A DNA stretch of 64,000 bases, taken from NCBI RefSeq assembly GCF_016735115.1, contig NZ_JAERQJ010000006.1:248001-312000 (forward strand), given 5' to 3'. Made by a program: the position numbers and the translations under genes. Position 1 is the first letter of the stretch; each line of letters opens with the position of its first letter. The notes below the pieces were generated by a model, which saw nothing but the letters and a program-made list of their open reading frames with translations, had not been told where the DNA came from and did no database searches. The stretch comes from Aquimarina mytili (lineage in GTDB: Bacteria > Bacteroidota > Bacteroidia > Flavobacteriales > Flavobacteriaceae). Shown here piece by piece: positions 16,038-24,664 of the stretch.

Positions 16038-17642
16038 TTATTTTCCAATTAAGTAATTAATACTAACGGTTGCTAGATCAGAATCTGGAAACTTTGAGAA
16101 ATATGTGGGATCGCTTTGAAGCCCCGTTTCTTTAATGACTTTTAAAAAAGATTCAATCTCAAGAATATATTGATCAGAAAAGCCGTGGGTGGCATCATAA
16201 GCTGTGGCTGCAGTTTTACCTATGTTGTTTGCAATAAGTTTAGGGTCAATAGTATGTAGCTCGATTACGATTAATCCAAATTGCGAAATATAAGGCACCC
16301 ATTTTTTAAAGTGATCTTTTAGATTTCGTTCTACGTCATTATTGTCTAATCGCTTTCCTCTATATGCAAAGGCTCCAGAAGATTGACTTGGGCTGTCTAA
16401 TGCAGATATAGGTTTACTCCAAATCCTGTTGTGATCTAAGAATGTTCTTACCGATAGAAGATCCTTCAATTCAATACTGTAATTATTTTTTAAATCTTTT
16501 TGTAATAAATCTGGGTCACTAATATCTCCCCAAATTACTTTAGCCCATATATCTGCTTGAATAAGATTAGCTCGGGTAACTTTTAAAGCAGCTTTGTTAA
16601 AATCGGCCCCCACCAAAAATAAAGGGTAGTCATCTAGGTGTTTTCCTCTTAGTGTTTTGGATTCAATTACTTCAAAAAGGTGAATCAAGAAAGCGCCATT
16701 ACCACAACCCATATCCAAAATCCCTTTGGGTTGTTCATCTAGTGGTTTATTAAATAAACTGATGATTATTTCGTCAATTTTTTTGAAATAGTTGATATGT
16801 GCACCACCGCTTCCCCATACATTCATTTCGCGGTCAACATGGGTTTCGTTTTCTTCGGTTGAATTCCATAAGATATTAGGGTCACCAAATAATAATTCCT
16901 CAATTTTTCTAAACATTGGGATGTATGATACTGTAACGCCATACGCAGAAGCTCTTTTAGCAAAAAATAAACCCTTCTCTGTAAATGTATAATTGTTCTT
17001 AGATTTTATAAACCACCCTAAGTATGATAAAAACGAAAGTATTTTGTCAAAACTTTCCGGATGATGATGATACTCGTCTGCACTAAAAGAGGCTTCCATA
17101 AAATATTTATGAAACATACCTCCCATGCCAAGATGAACAGTGGTTGGGCCTACAAGAATACCTTCAATATGTTTTAAAATTTGATTCTGAATTTGAACAA
17201 CTTTTGAGTTTTGATTTGATTCTAAAGAAAAACGATTCTGGTATTTTTGAAATAGTTTTTCTAATTTATGAAAAGGCTCAAGCTCAAATTTTCGGGGATG
17301 AAACTTTCCTGAGTACGCTAATAAATCAATAACATCTTCATATAAATAAAAGCTTTTGAAAGCAATTTCTGAATATTCATTACTGCTTACTTTTACTTCT
17401 TTCTGATCAACTTGATAGGTGAGCCAGCCTTGAGAAGCCAAGATTCGCAACGCTACATTAAGATATCCTTCATTAGCTTTAAAATTAGTTGCGATTTGTG
17501 AAACTAATGCTTCTTTGTTTTGTAAAAGATAATCTGTTACTCCGCTTTTGAATAACGAATAGGCAACTGGAGCTACAGCAATTCCATCCAAATGACGAAA
17601 AAGCTCTTCTCTAAACATTTGTTTTTCTGTTGAAGTGAGCAT
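16038..17642 (-). CDS. class I SAM-dependent methyltransferase with duplicated N-terminal module
   Basis: The product has 534 residues, no signal peptide, and a SAM-binding motif ILDMGCGNGAFL (308-319) in its C-terminal half. The N-terminal half appears to be a tandem duplication. HLDGIAVAPVAYSLF (17-31) through LASQGWLT is echoed by HIEGILVGPTTVHLG (158-172) through LSYLGWFI, each looking like a winged-helix dimerisation module of O-methyltransferases. It resembles the methyltransferase domains of polyketide loading modules (AprA/GphF type) found as free proteins, but this is memory-based and moderate in certainty. The substrate is unknown. It is a single gene on its strand, convergent with the cupin. 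Confidence 0.75.
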   Translation of the reverse strand: MLTSTEKQMFREELFRHLDGIAVAPVAYSLFKSGVTDYLLQNKEALVSQIATNFKANEGYLNVALRILASQGWLTYQVDQKEVKVSSNEYSEIAFKSFYLYEDVIDLLAYSGKFHPRKFELEPFHKLEKLFQKYQNRFSLESNQNSKVVQIQNQILKHIEGILVGPTTVHLGMGGMFHKYFMEASFSADEYHHHPESFDKILSFLSYLGWFIKSKNNYTFTEKGLFFAKRASAYGVTVSYIPMFRKIEELLFGDPNILWNSTEENETHVDREMNVWGSGGAHINYFKKIDEIIISLFNKPLDEQPKGILDMGCGNGAFLIHLFEVIESKTLRGKHLDDYPLFLVGADFNKAALKVTRANLIQADIWAKVIWGDISDPDLLQKDLKNNYSIELKDLLSVRTFLDHNRIWSKPISALDSPSQSSGAFAYRGKRLDNNDVERNLKDHFKKWVPYISQFGLIVIELHTIDPKLIANNIGKTAATAYDATHGFSDQYILEIESFLKVIKETGLQSDPTYFSKFPDSDLATVSINYLIGK

Positions 17643-17713
17643 GAATACTTAATTGAGAGTGTTTTATTAGTCTCCACCAAATTAAGCATTTATTTTAGAA
17701 ATTAAGAACTTGA

Positions 17714-17977
17714 CTACGTGTTCTTATCCGGATTTTGTTTTTCTTTTTTATCAGGCATCGGACCTCTAAGATGAATGATAAGTCCATTTAAAAAATTACG
17801 AAGAATCTGATCTCCACATTCCATATATTTTGGGTGGTTTTCATTTCTGAAAATTGCTCCTAATTCACTTTTTGTAACTTTGAAATCCACAAGAGCGCAT
17901 ATTTTTACGATCTCATCGTCACGTAATTTGTGTGCAACCCTTAATTTCTTGAAAATATCATTATTTGTTAAACCCAT
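17714..17977 (-). CDS. DUF1456 family protein (single domain)
   Basis: The 87-residue protein starts at ATG 17977 (MGLTNNDIFKKLRVAHKLRDDE). An open frame extends 47 codons further upstream, but that part is hydrophobic, not family-like, and overlaps the start of the divergent gene, so I rejected it. It has the DUF1456 pattern LRVAHKLRDDEIVKIC...TKSELGAIFRNENHPKY. E. coli YehS has two such domains in about 156 residues, while here there is one, as is usual in Bacteroidota. Function is unknown. It is divergent from the TerB-like gene with an 86-bp intergenic region. Confidence 0.82.
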   Translation of the reverse strand: MGLTNNDIFKKLRVAHKLRDDEIVKICALVDFKVTKSELGAIFRNENHPKYMECGDQILRNFLNGLIIHLRGPMPDKKEKQNPDKNT

Positions 17978-18063
17978 AGAGGCAAAGGTAAGTTTTGTAA
18001 AGAGAATGTACAGTATTATAATTTGAAATTTACTATTTTCGGCAAAAAAAAGTAATTGATTTA

Positions 18064-18465
18064 ATGTATAGTAAAGAGGAAAAATTGAGTTTGCTTTCTG
18101 AGATGATACAATTTGCAAAAGCAGATAAAAAGTTTAAAGAACAGGAATATAATTTTATACTAGTCGTGGCTTTGCAATTAGGGATCACAAAAGAGGAAAT
18201 TGATCTTTTGATTGAAGAAGAAGTTGATAAGAAAAACCTTCAGCCAGAGTCTCAACGCATCCTTCAATTTCATAGATTGGTATTGCTTATGAATGTTGAT
18301 CAAGAAGCTTCCTTTTCTGAGATTCATAAGATTAAAGAAATGGGATTGCAAATGGGATTGCGTCCAGAAGCAATAGATGTGGTTTTAGAAACAATGCATA
18401 ACTATCCGAATAAAGTGATTCCGCCAAATGAGCTAATCTCAATCTTTACTCGTTTTTATAATTAA
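18064..18465 (+). CDS. TerB-like helical protein
   Basis: The 133-residue protein is all-helical and has the TerB-like repeat of acidic, metal-binding-type helices: LLSEMIQFAKADKKFKEQEY near the start and LQMGLRPEAIDVVL near the end. TerB proteins are tied to tellurite resistance or membrane stress in some bacteria. There are no other ter genes here, so the name should not be read as a resistance claim. It has no signal peptide. It is divergent from DUF1456 and precedes a long non-coding stretch. Confidence 0.65.
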   Translation: MYSKEEKLSLLSEMIQFAKADKKFKEQEYNFILVVALQLGITKEEIDLLIEEEVDKKNLQPESQRILQFHRLVLLMNVDQEASFSEIHKIKEMGLQMGLRPEAIDVVLETMHNYPNKVIPPNELISIFTRFYN

Positions 18466-18539
18466 TGCGCTTTTCAGTGTAAGCGACTTGTATCGGTAAC
18501 TTTTCTGAATTGATTAGGCTTCTTGACTATGCCTTTTTA

Positions 18540-18562
18540 ATGAAACAAATGCATTGTTTCAT
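18540..18562. repeat. perfect inverted repeat, possible operator
   Basis: ATGAAACAA and TTGTTTCAT are exact inverted repeats of 9 bp separated by ATGCA. The size and symmetry suit a dimeric TetR- or LuxR-like regulator, but none is adjacent. Confidence 0.4.
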
Positions 18563-18731
18563 ACTTGTAAATATGGTTTTTTTATTATTGCTATGCGTTA
18601 ATGACATAATTTAAGTGCTTGAAAATGTGTTTTTTATCGATTTTTAACACATTTTGTCGAATTCAGGGGGTACTAAAAATTCTGTATCTGTAAAAAGTAA
18701 TTTTAGATGTGTTTTATTTGTTATGTATAAA

Positions 18732-18752
18732 AGTACAATTATGTATTGTACT
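18732..18752. repeat. perfect inverted repeat, possible operator
   Basis: AGTACAAT and ATTGTACT are exact 8-bp inverted repeats around TATGT. It lies 68 bp upstream of the small ORF at 18820 and could be its operator. Confidence 0.4.
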
Positions 18753-18819
18753 AATAATTGATGTCAGATTTTAAGTTGTAGTATTTGGGATCTTATGTTT
18801 AACCTTAAAAAGTAAGTGT

Positions 18820-18918
18820 ATGAAAATTTTTTACGGAATTTTATTTATTGACCTTAAGGCGTTTAAAGCATTTGTTCAGGACTTACCTGCTGCTTGTAGT
18901 AATGCAATTCATAGGTAG
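18820..18918 (+). CDS. possible 32-residue small ORF
   Basis: ATG at 18820 opens 32 codons (MKIFYGILFIDLKAFKAFVQ, then DLPAACSNAIHR) and stops at TAG 18918, immediately before a perfect hairpin (18919-18941). The first 12 residues are hydrophobic. No family is recognised. It may be a small membrane peptide or simply chance in AT-rich DNA. The adjacent palindrome upstream and hairpin downstream are the only arguments for it. Confidence 0.2.
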   Translation: MKIFYGILFIDLKAFKAFVQDLPAACSNAIHR

Positions 18919-19041
18919 TTTATTGGTTCTAATCCAATAAAAAAGAACGATTTATTTTTTTAGATTTTTTAGAGGGTATTTTAAAAGTGGAGATGTATAT
19001 GTAATCATCCATTTTTAAGCTATCCTCTTCTTTTTGTCTAA

Positions 19042-19114
19042 TTTTGTCATTAAACTACATAATAAAATGACATTTTGACACTATCTCTTCTTGTAAAAAT
19101 GACAAAACGTCATT
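19042..19114 (+). promoter_or_regulatory. cluster of TGACA half-sites upstream of hsp20
   Basis: TTTTGTCATT (19042-19051) is the reverse complement of AATGACAAAA (19098-19107). Between them lie AATGACA (19066) and TTTTGACA (19073). AATGAC-AAAAC-GTCATT (19098-19114) is a perfect palindrome. The cluster lies 75 bp before the hsp20 start. It does not match CIRCE (the HrcA operator). It may be a heat-shock or stress operator. Confidence 0.4.
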
Positions 19115-19188
19115 AAAATCGAAATGGAACTCAAATTGATATATGTAAAGCGAATCTAAAATTAAGATTAACCTTTAAAAAATATACA

Positions 19189-19623
19189 ATGAGTTTAATA
19201 AAAAAAACAGACAGACTACCTTTTCTTTTTGATGATTTCTTTACTAACGATTGGTTAGGAGGAACAACAAGTGTAAGCAAAATTGGCTTTAATACTCCAG
19301 CGGTTAATGTAAAAGAAACCGATGAAGATTTTATTCTTGAACTTGCGGCTCCTGGGTTTGTAAAAGAGGATTTTAATATCGAATTAGATAATGATGTGCT
19401 TACAATTTCTTCTGAAATAAAATCAGAAAAAGAAACCAAAGAAAACGGTAAATATACTAGAAAAGAGTTTAACTATAGTACGTTTAAAAGGTCATTTAAT
19501 TTACCCGATACTGTAGATGGAACAAGAATAGAAGCTTCTTATGAAAATGGAGTATTGGTAACGGTATTGCCTAAAAAAGAAGAAGCAAAAGTACAACCAA
19601 AGAGGTTGATTGAGATTTCATAA
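19189..19623 (+). CDS. Hsp20/alpha-crystallin small heat-shock protein
   Basis: The 144-residue cytoplasmic chaperone has the alpha-crystallin domain at about 38-130. The strand pattern is FNTPAVNVKETDEDFILELAAPG, then a GKYTRKEFNYSTFKRSFNLP segment and the A-x-x-x-n-GVL motif (ASYENGVLVTVLPK). The IEIS tail supplies the usual I-x-I oligomerisation motif. It binds unfolding proteins without ATP. It stands alone between a palindrome-rich control region and its own terminator, suggesting independent stress control. Confidence 0.95.
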   Translation: MSLIKKTDRLPFLFDDFFTNDWLGGTTSVSKIGFNTPAVNVKETDEDFILELAAPGFVKEDFNIELDNDVLTISSEIKSEKETKENGKYTRKEFNYSTFKRSFNLPDTVDGTRIEASYENGVLVTVLPKKEEAKVQPKRLIEIS

Positions 19624-19659
19624 TTTGATTTGAGATTTTATTTAGTTAGTTAATGTTAC

Positions 19660-19692
19660 GAAAAACGCCTTTTATAGGCGTTTTTCATTTTT
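19660..19692 (+). terminator. intrinsic terminator of hsp20
   Basis: A 10-bp stem GAAAAACGCC / GGCGTTTTTC encloses TTTTATA and is followed by ATTTTT. It lies 36 nt after the hsp20 stop. Confidence 0.85.
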
Positions 19693-19883
19693 AAGATGTA
19701 TCTCTAAAAGTATAGTGTATCAACATATAAAAAAGCTTTTTTATACTGTTTTGATCAAAAACTTGTACATAGGTAGATAAGAGTTTTCTATTTGTAGTAT
19801 TTTTAAAAAAATAATAATTGCCATATCATAAAAACAGAGTGGTAATTTAGAATAGTAATATATCTAAATGATTAATTAGGGTG

Positions 19884-22800
19884 ATGGTTATAAGATTATC
19901 GATAGATTTTTTGAATTTGAAGATAAAAGAATACCTTATCATTCTCGTTGGTATCTTGTTTTTGTATTTCCCGATTCATGCACAAAAAACCTCGCTTAAG
20001 TATATACACTATGGAAAACAGAACGGTTTAAACCAAAGTAGTGTAAATTTTATTTATCAAGATTCTGAGGATTACTTATGGATTGCAAATTTTGGGGGAG
20101 TTAATAAATTCGATGGCTATACCTTCACTTCTTATGTTAACGAATTTAATAATAACACTTCTATCTCAGATAATTCAGTATGGGTCATAATTGAAGATAG
20201 TCATAATACACTGTGGTTCGGAACAAAAACAGGTCTGAGTAAGTATAATAAGAAACACGATAATTTCACAAATTATTTTATCCGTGATACTAGTAAAAAA
20301 TCAGGAACATTAGCAGTAAAGGCTCTTTATGAAGATAAAAAAGGTCGATTTTATATAGGATCAGAAGGAGATGGACTGTTTGTTTTTTCTAAAGAAGAAG
20401 AATCTTTTTATCCAGTAAAAAACATTCCTAAAAATGCTAAAGTAAGTGCAATTACAGAAGATTTTTCAGGCAATTTATGGGTGGCTACAGAAAACCTGGG
20501 ACTTTTTCAAATATCTTCTGATCGTTCTAAAGTAATTCATGTTACCAATACACAGCCTTTTACTAGTAAAGGCATTTGGAGTTTATATGCTGATCAAAAA
20601 AGGAACATTTGGATAGGAACGGATTCTGATGGACTGGTACGATATAGTACAGACACAGAGCAGTTTATTTTTTATAAAAACCAATCTGATATATACGATT
20701 ATAAAGCTGGCGATAAAATAAAAACGATAACCCAAGGACATCAAGGTCAAATATGGATCGGTAGTGCAACTAAAGGACTTTCTTATTTTTCTTATGAAGA
20801 AAATCGTTTTTATAATTATATAAAAGATTCTTATGATGCCAATTCATTATTTGATAATGATGTGAGTAGCATATTTGCTGGTGCCAATGGAGTATTGTAT
20901 GTTGGCTTTTACATGAAAGGATTTGATAAAATCATTTCTACTCCCTTTTTTTCAATTAAAAATAATCCGAAAAAAGAGAATACGCTAAGCAACAATAATG
21001 TCTATTGCATGTACAAGGATAGAGATGAAATGCTTTGGTTCGGCACTTTTGGAGGTGGGCTTAATCGATTTAATCCACAAACAAATCAATTTAAACAATA
21101 TAGATATGATGAAAATGATCCAAATTCAATAAGTCATGATTGGGTACGTATCATTTTTGAAGATAGAGAAAATACTATGTGGATTGGAACATGGGGAGGA
21201 GGCCTAAATCGATTTGATAAAAATACAGGCCGTTTTAAACGTTATTTACCAATACCCGAAAAAAACAATAGCCTCAATCACAATATCATAACAGCCTTGT
21301 TCCAGGATATAGATGGTGAGCTTTGGATTGGTACATATGGAGGAGGAATTAATATATATCAACCCGAGACCGATGATTTTAAATCAATAACGCATGATCC
21401 AAATAATCTGGAATCTCTGAGTGATGATCATATTACCTCATTTTATCAAGATGAAAAAGGAATAATATGGATATGCACATACGGAGGAGGTCTTAATGCT
21501 TATGATAAACATACCGGGAAATTTGAAAGATTCTTACCAGATTCTGAAAAAGAATTTAGTCTTAATAATCATAAAACACTACACATATTTGATGAGCCAG
21601 AACAAAACTTTTTCTGGATTACAACACTTGGAGGAGGAATTAATAAGTTGTATTACAATGAGAAGAAGTTTATACATTATACCGAAAAGGATGGGTTGGC
21701 AAATAATTCTACAATGGGTATGTTATCAGACCATAAAGGAATGTATTGGATAAGTACTAACAATGGATTGTCACGTTTTAACCCAGATAAGGAAACATTC
21801 ACAAATTATACAATGAATGATGGATTAAATAGTGATGATTATAATCTTGAAGCGTACATTAAAACAAAGGAAGGAACGCTCTATTTCGGTGGTAAAAATG
21901 GAATCACGTATTTTAATCCTAAAGATGTATCACCCAATAAAAAGTTTCCAAGTGTATTATATACCACTTTTAAGATAGAGGATAGTATTCATGGTTTTAT
22001 TCCAAAAAAAATAGAAGTACCATATAAAAAACGAATTACGTTTGAGTATGCAGCCATCAATCCTGATAAGGTCAATAATATCAATTATGCCTATCAACTT
22101 ATAGGTCGAGATGAAGATTGGCGTTCTATGAATAAAAATAGATATCTCGAATTTACTAATTTGGATCCTGGTCATTATGAATTAAGAGTAAAATCTACGA
22201 ATAGTAGTGGCTTATGGGATGAAAAATATACGAGTATTTCGATATATATTTCTCCACCTTGGTATATGTCCTGGTATTTTAGAGTTGGTATGGTATTGAT
22301 AGTGTTGATATCTATATATAGCTACTATAAAATAAAAATAAATCAAGTAAGACGTCGTAACAAATTACTTGAAGAAACGGTGAGCCAAAGAACAAGAACC
22401 ATTGCACAAAAAAACATAGCCTTAAAAGAAGAAAAAGATAAAACGGAGCAAGCATATAAGCAATTAAAGAAGTTAGAAGGTTTTAAAGATGAGTTTACTG
22501 GTATGCTGGCTCATGATCTTAAGAACCCTTTGGTTACGATTTTAGGATATTCTTCAGAAAACTCTTCTGATTCTGATCTTCAAAGTATCAATAAATCGGG
22601 TAAAAGAATGCTTTATTTAATTGAAAATATGCTTGAGGTGCAAAAGTTTGAGAATACCGAAGTACAACTTAATTATGCAAAAAATAACTTGAGAAATTTA
22701 GCAATAGAAGCCATAAATCAAGTGGATGTTCTAGCTGGAGAGAAAAGAATACAAATTGTAAACGGTATTGACACAGCATATAATGTAGAAGTTGATAAGG

Positions 22801-23432
22801 AAATGATAGAAAGGGTTTTTGTGAATCTACTTACTAATGCTATTAAATTCTCTCATACAGACACTGAAATTGAAATTTTGGTAGAAGTTAAAAGTCATAA
22901 ACCAGAGGAAGTAATTTTGTGTGTAAGGGATAATGGGGATGGTATACCACAAGATCAATTACCACTAGTTTTTTCTAAATTCTCTCAAGTAGAAGCTAGA
23001 AATTCAGGAAACTCTAGGTCAACGGGACTAGGGCTTACATTTTGCAAAATGGCTGTAGAAGCGCACAACGGTAATATTTGGGTAGAGTCTGAAATAAAAA
23101 AAGGAGCTTCATTCTTTTTTAGTTTGCCTAGAATAGAGGATAGTATGATTACAAAGGATGACAACAAGGATGAGGATGTCTATGAAAATCCTTTATATAA
23201 TCTTAAATTTGAAACAAAAGACTTTGATGTGTTATTTCCGTTTATAGAAAAGATTAATACGTTGACGATCTATGAAATGGGTGAGTGGCTTGGTGTTTTT
23301 GATGATCTCGCTGTTAACGAAACAAAAAATATCCAAATATGGAAGGATCTGATGATGGAAGCTTTGACCAATTTTGATGAGAGCGCGTTTTCGTATCTCA
23401 AAAAAATGATAGTAAATACAATTATTAAATAA
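19884..23432 (+). CDS. beta-propeller sensor histidine kinase without receiver or AraC domain
   Basis: The 1182-residue protein starts at ATG 19884, with a GTG just before it in frame. It has a signal peptide ending HAQ (about residue 34) and a periplasmic domain of many reg_prop repeats of the form W-I-G-T-x-G-G-G-L-N. A Y_Y_Y domain (about 715-785), one membrane segment (about 793-818) and a coiled coil follow. The HisKA domain has phospho-acceptor His877 (MLAHDLKNPL). The HATPase domain shows N-L-L-T-N-A-I-K-F, D-N-G-D-G-I-P and S-T-G-L-G-L. Classic Bacteroides hybrid systems add a receiver and AraC HTH. Here there is instead a helical extension of about 95 residues after the ATPase. The next gene, 35 nt on, encodes a receiver-kinase, a likely phosphorelay partner. 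Confidence 0.9.
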   Translation: MVIRLSIDFLNLKIKEYLIILVGILFLYFPIHAQKTSLKYIHYGKQNGLNQSSVNFIYQDSEDYLWIANFGGVNKFDGYTFTSYVNEFNNNTSISDNSVWVIIEDSHNTLWFGTKTGLSKYNKKHDNFTNYFIRDTSKKSGTLAVKALYEDKKGRFYIGSEGDGLFVFSKEEESFYPVKNIPKNAKVSAITEDFSGNLWVATENLGLFQISSDRSKVIHVTNTQPFTSKGIWSLYADQKRNIWIGTDSDGLVRYSTDTEQFIFYKNQSDIYDYKAGDKIKTITQGHQGQIWIGSATKGLSYFSYEENRFYNYIKDSYDANSLFDNDVSSIFAGANGVLYVGFYMKGFDKIISTPFFSIKNNPKKENTLSNNNVYCMYKDRDEMLWFGTFGGGLNRFNPQTNQFKQYRYDENDPNSISHDWVRIIFEDRENTMWIGTWGGGLNRFDKNTGRFKRYLPIPEKNNSLNHNIITALFQDIDGELWIGTYGGGINIYQPETDDFKSITHDPNNLESLSDDHITSFYQDEKGIIWICTYGGGLNAYDKHTGKFERFLPDSEKEFSLNNHKTLHIFDEPEQNFFWITTLGGGINKLYYNEKKFIHYTEKDGLANNSTMGMLSDHKGMYWISTNNGLSRFNPDKETFTNYTMNDGLNSDDYNLEAYIKTKEGTLYFGGKNGITYFNPKDVSPNKKFPSVLYTTFKIEDSIHGFIPKKIEVPYKKRITFEYAAINPDKVNNINYAYQLIGRDEDWRSMNKNRYLEFTNLDPGHYELRVKSTNSSGLWDEKYTSISIYISPPWYMSWYFRVGMVLIVLISIYSYYKIKINQVRRRNKLLEETVSQRTRTIAQKNIALKEEKDKTEQAYKQLKKLEGFKDEFTGMLAHDLKNPLVTILGYSSENSSDSDLQSINKSGKRMLYLIENMLEVQKFENTEVQLNYAKNNLRNLAIEAINQVDVLAGEKRIQIVNGIDTAYNVEVDKEMIERVFVNLLTNAIKFSHTDTEIEILVEVKSHKPEEVILCVRDNGDGIPQDQLPLVFSKFSQVEARNSGNSRSTGLGLTFCKMAVEAHNGNIWVESEIKKGASFFFSLPRIEDSMITKDDNKDEDVYENPLYNLKFETKDFDVLFPFIEKINTLTIYEMGEWLGVFDDLAVNETKNIQIWKDLMMEALTNFDESAFSYLKKMIVNTIIK

Positions 23433-23467
23433 TAAGTAAACAACTCTAATAAACCTATTACCCACCT

Positions 23468-24631
23468 ATGGAATACTCCATATTGGTTGTTGATGATCAA
23501 CCAGAAAATATTAAGTACATAAGCCTTCTGTTAAAAGAAATGGGGTTAGGTAAAAAGATTTACTCTGCTCCTAATGGGAAAGTTGCTTTAGAATTAATAG
23601 AAAAAGTAACTCCAGATTTAATTTTATCTGATTGGGAAATGCCAGAAATGAATGGACTAGAGCTATTGAAGTCTTTGAAGCAGTCCAGTAAAGCAAATGA
23701 TATTCCTTTTATCATGATTTCTGCCGTAAAAGTAGATGCTAAATCGATGAAAGAAAGTTTTGAAGCAGGAGTACATGACTATCTTAAAAAGCCATTTGAT
23801 AAATTAGAATTTATGGCTCGAGTAAATGCTACACTAAAACTTCAAGATGCATATTTAAGAATAAAAAAAAGTAATGAAGAAATTGCTAATCAGGCAATGT
23901 TGATTTCTAAACAACATGCAGAACTCAAAAGGTTAAACGAGCTAAAAGACAAGATATTTTCAATCATATCTCATGATGTACGAGCTCCATTGGCTACCCT
24001 TGATGGTCTTTTGAATATCTTTAATGATAGTAATATTAAAATGGGGCCCCAAGAATTAACAAGATATACTACACTAGTACAGAGAGAACTTAATAGTATT
24101 CAATCATTAATGGATAACTTGTTGAATTGGGTTACCTCTCAATTGGCTAAAAAACGAAAAGATAGGATTGAAGTAAATGTATATGATATCATGCAGGAGA
24201 TTTTTGATCTGTTTAATGAGAGGATGAAAAAGAAAAACATCGAATTTCATAATGATGTGGATTTAGAAGAGACTGTATTTGGAGATGTAAATACCATATC
24301 ATTTGTTTCCAGAAATTTGTTTGCTAATGCTATTAAATTTACACCAGAAGGAGGCAAAATAACCGTAGGTTTTGAGTCTACAGAGGATGCTTTCAAAATC
24401 TCAGTGATGGATACAGGAATTGGTATGGATTCAGAAACCTTGAATGCTCTTTTTGACGATCAAAAGGTATCATCAAAAAGAGGAACATCTGGCGAAATAG
24501 GCACCGGCTTGGGACTTAGATTATGCAAAGAATTAATAGAACAAAGCAAAGGTACTATTAGTATTAAAAGCGAATTAGGAAAAGGAAGTACATTTAGCTT
24601 TACTTTGCCAATTCTTAAAGAAGTTGATTAA
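23468..24631 (+). CDS. receiver-histidine kinase hybrid (response regulator/sensor kinase)
   Basis: The 387-residue soluble protein has an N-terminal receiver (1-125) with acidic Asp9/Asp10, phospho-acceptor Asp55 (LILSDWEMP) and the KP pair (YLKKPF). A coiled coil leads to HisKA with His169 (IISHDVRAPL) and an HATPase domain (N-L-F-A-N-A-I-K-F, D-T-G-I-G-M, G-T-G-L-G-L). It lacks any DNA-binding output, so it should pass phosphate on to another protein. Its position 35 nt after the propeller kinase suggests it takes phosphate from that kinase. It is convergent with the LytTR regulator gene, whose stop codon is 33 nt away. Confidence 0.9.
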   Translation: MEYSILVVDDQPENIKYISLLLKEMGLGKKIYSAPNGKVALELIEKVTPDLILSDWEMPEMNGLELLKSLKQSSKANDIPFIMISAVKVDAKSMKESFEAGVHDYLKKPFDKLEFMARVNATLKLQDAYLRIKKSNEEIANQAMLISKQHAELKRLNELKDKIFSIISHDVRAPLATLDGLLNIFNDSNIKMGPQELTRYTTLVQRELNSIQSLMDNLLNWVTSQLAKKRKDRIEVNVYDIMQEIFDLFNERMKKKNIEFHNDVDLEETVFGDVNTISFVSRNLFANAIKFTPEGGKITVGFESTEDAFKISVMDTGIGMDSETLNALFDDQKVSSKRGTSGEIGTGLGLRLCKELIEQSKGTISIKSELGKGSTFSFTLPILKEVD

Positions 24632-24664
24632 AAGCTTAGTTCAGGAGTGGGCGTTGTTTAAAAT

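Larger units (their letters stand above)
18466..19188. other. 723-bp palindrome-rich intergenic region
   Basis: No normal gene is seen. The region contains perfect inverted repeats at 18540-18562 (ATGAAACAA, 5-nt spacer), 18732-18752 (AGTACAAT, 5-nt spacer) and 18919-18941 (TTTATTGG, 7-nt loop). A cluster of TGACA half-sites lies at 19042-19114, just before hsp20. A possible 32-codon ORF lies at 18820-18918. The gap is far longer than any other between genes in the window. Confidence 0.6.

Noticed and set aside
17978..18118. 47-codon upstream extension of the DUF1456 frame
   Set aside because: It is hydrophobic, overlaps the start of the divergent TerB-like gene, and the family begins at MGLTNND.
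18064..18465. TerB-like gene as a tellurite-resistance locus
   Set aside because: No terA, terC, terD or terE genes are present; the fold alone does not support resistance.
18919..18941. Hairpin TTTATTGG/CCAATAAA as a terminator
   Set aside because: It is followed by A residues, not T residues, on the plus strand and has a weak, AT-rich stem, so it is listed only as a repeat within the gap.
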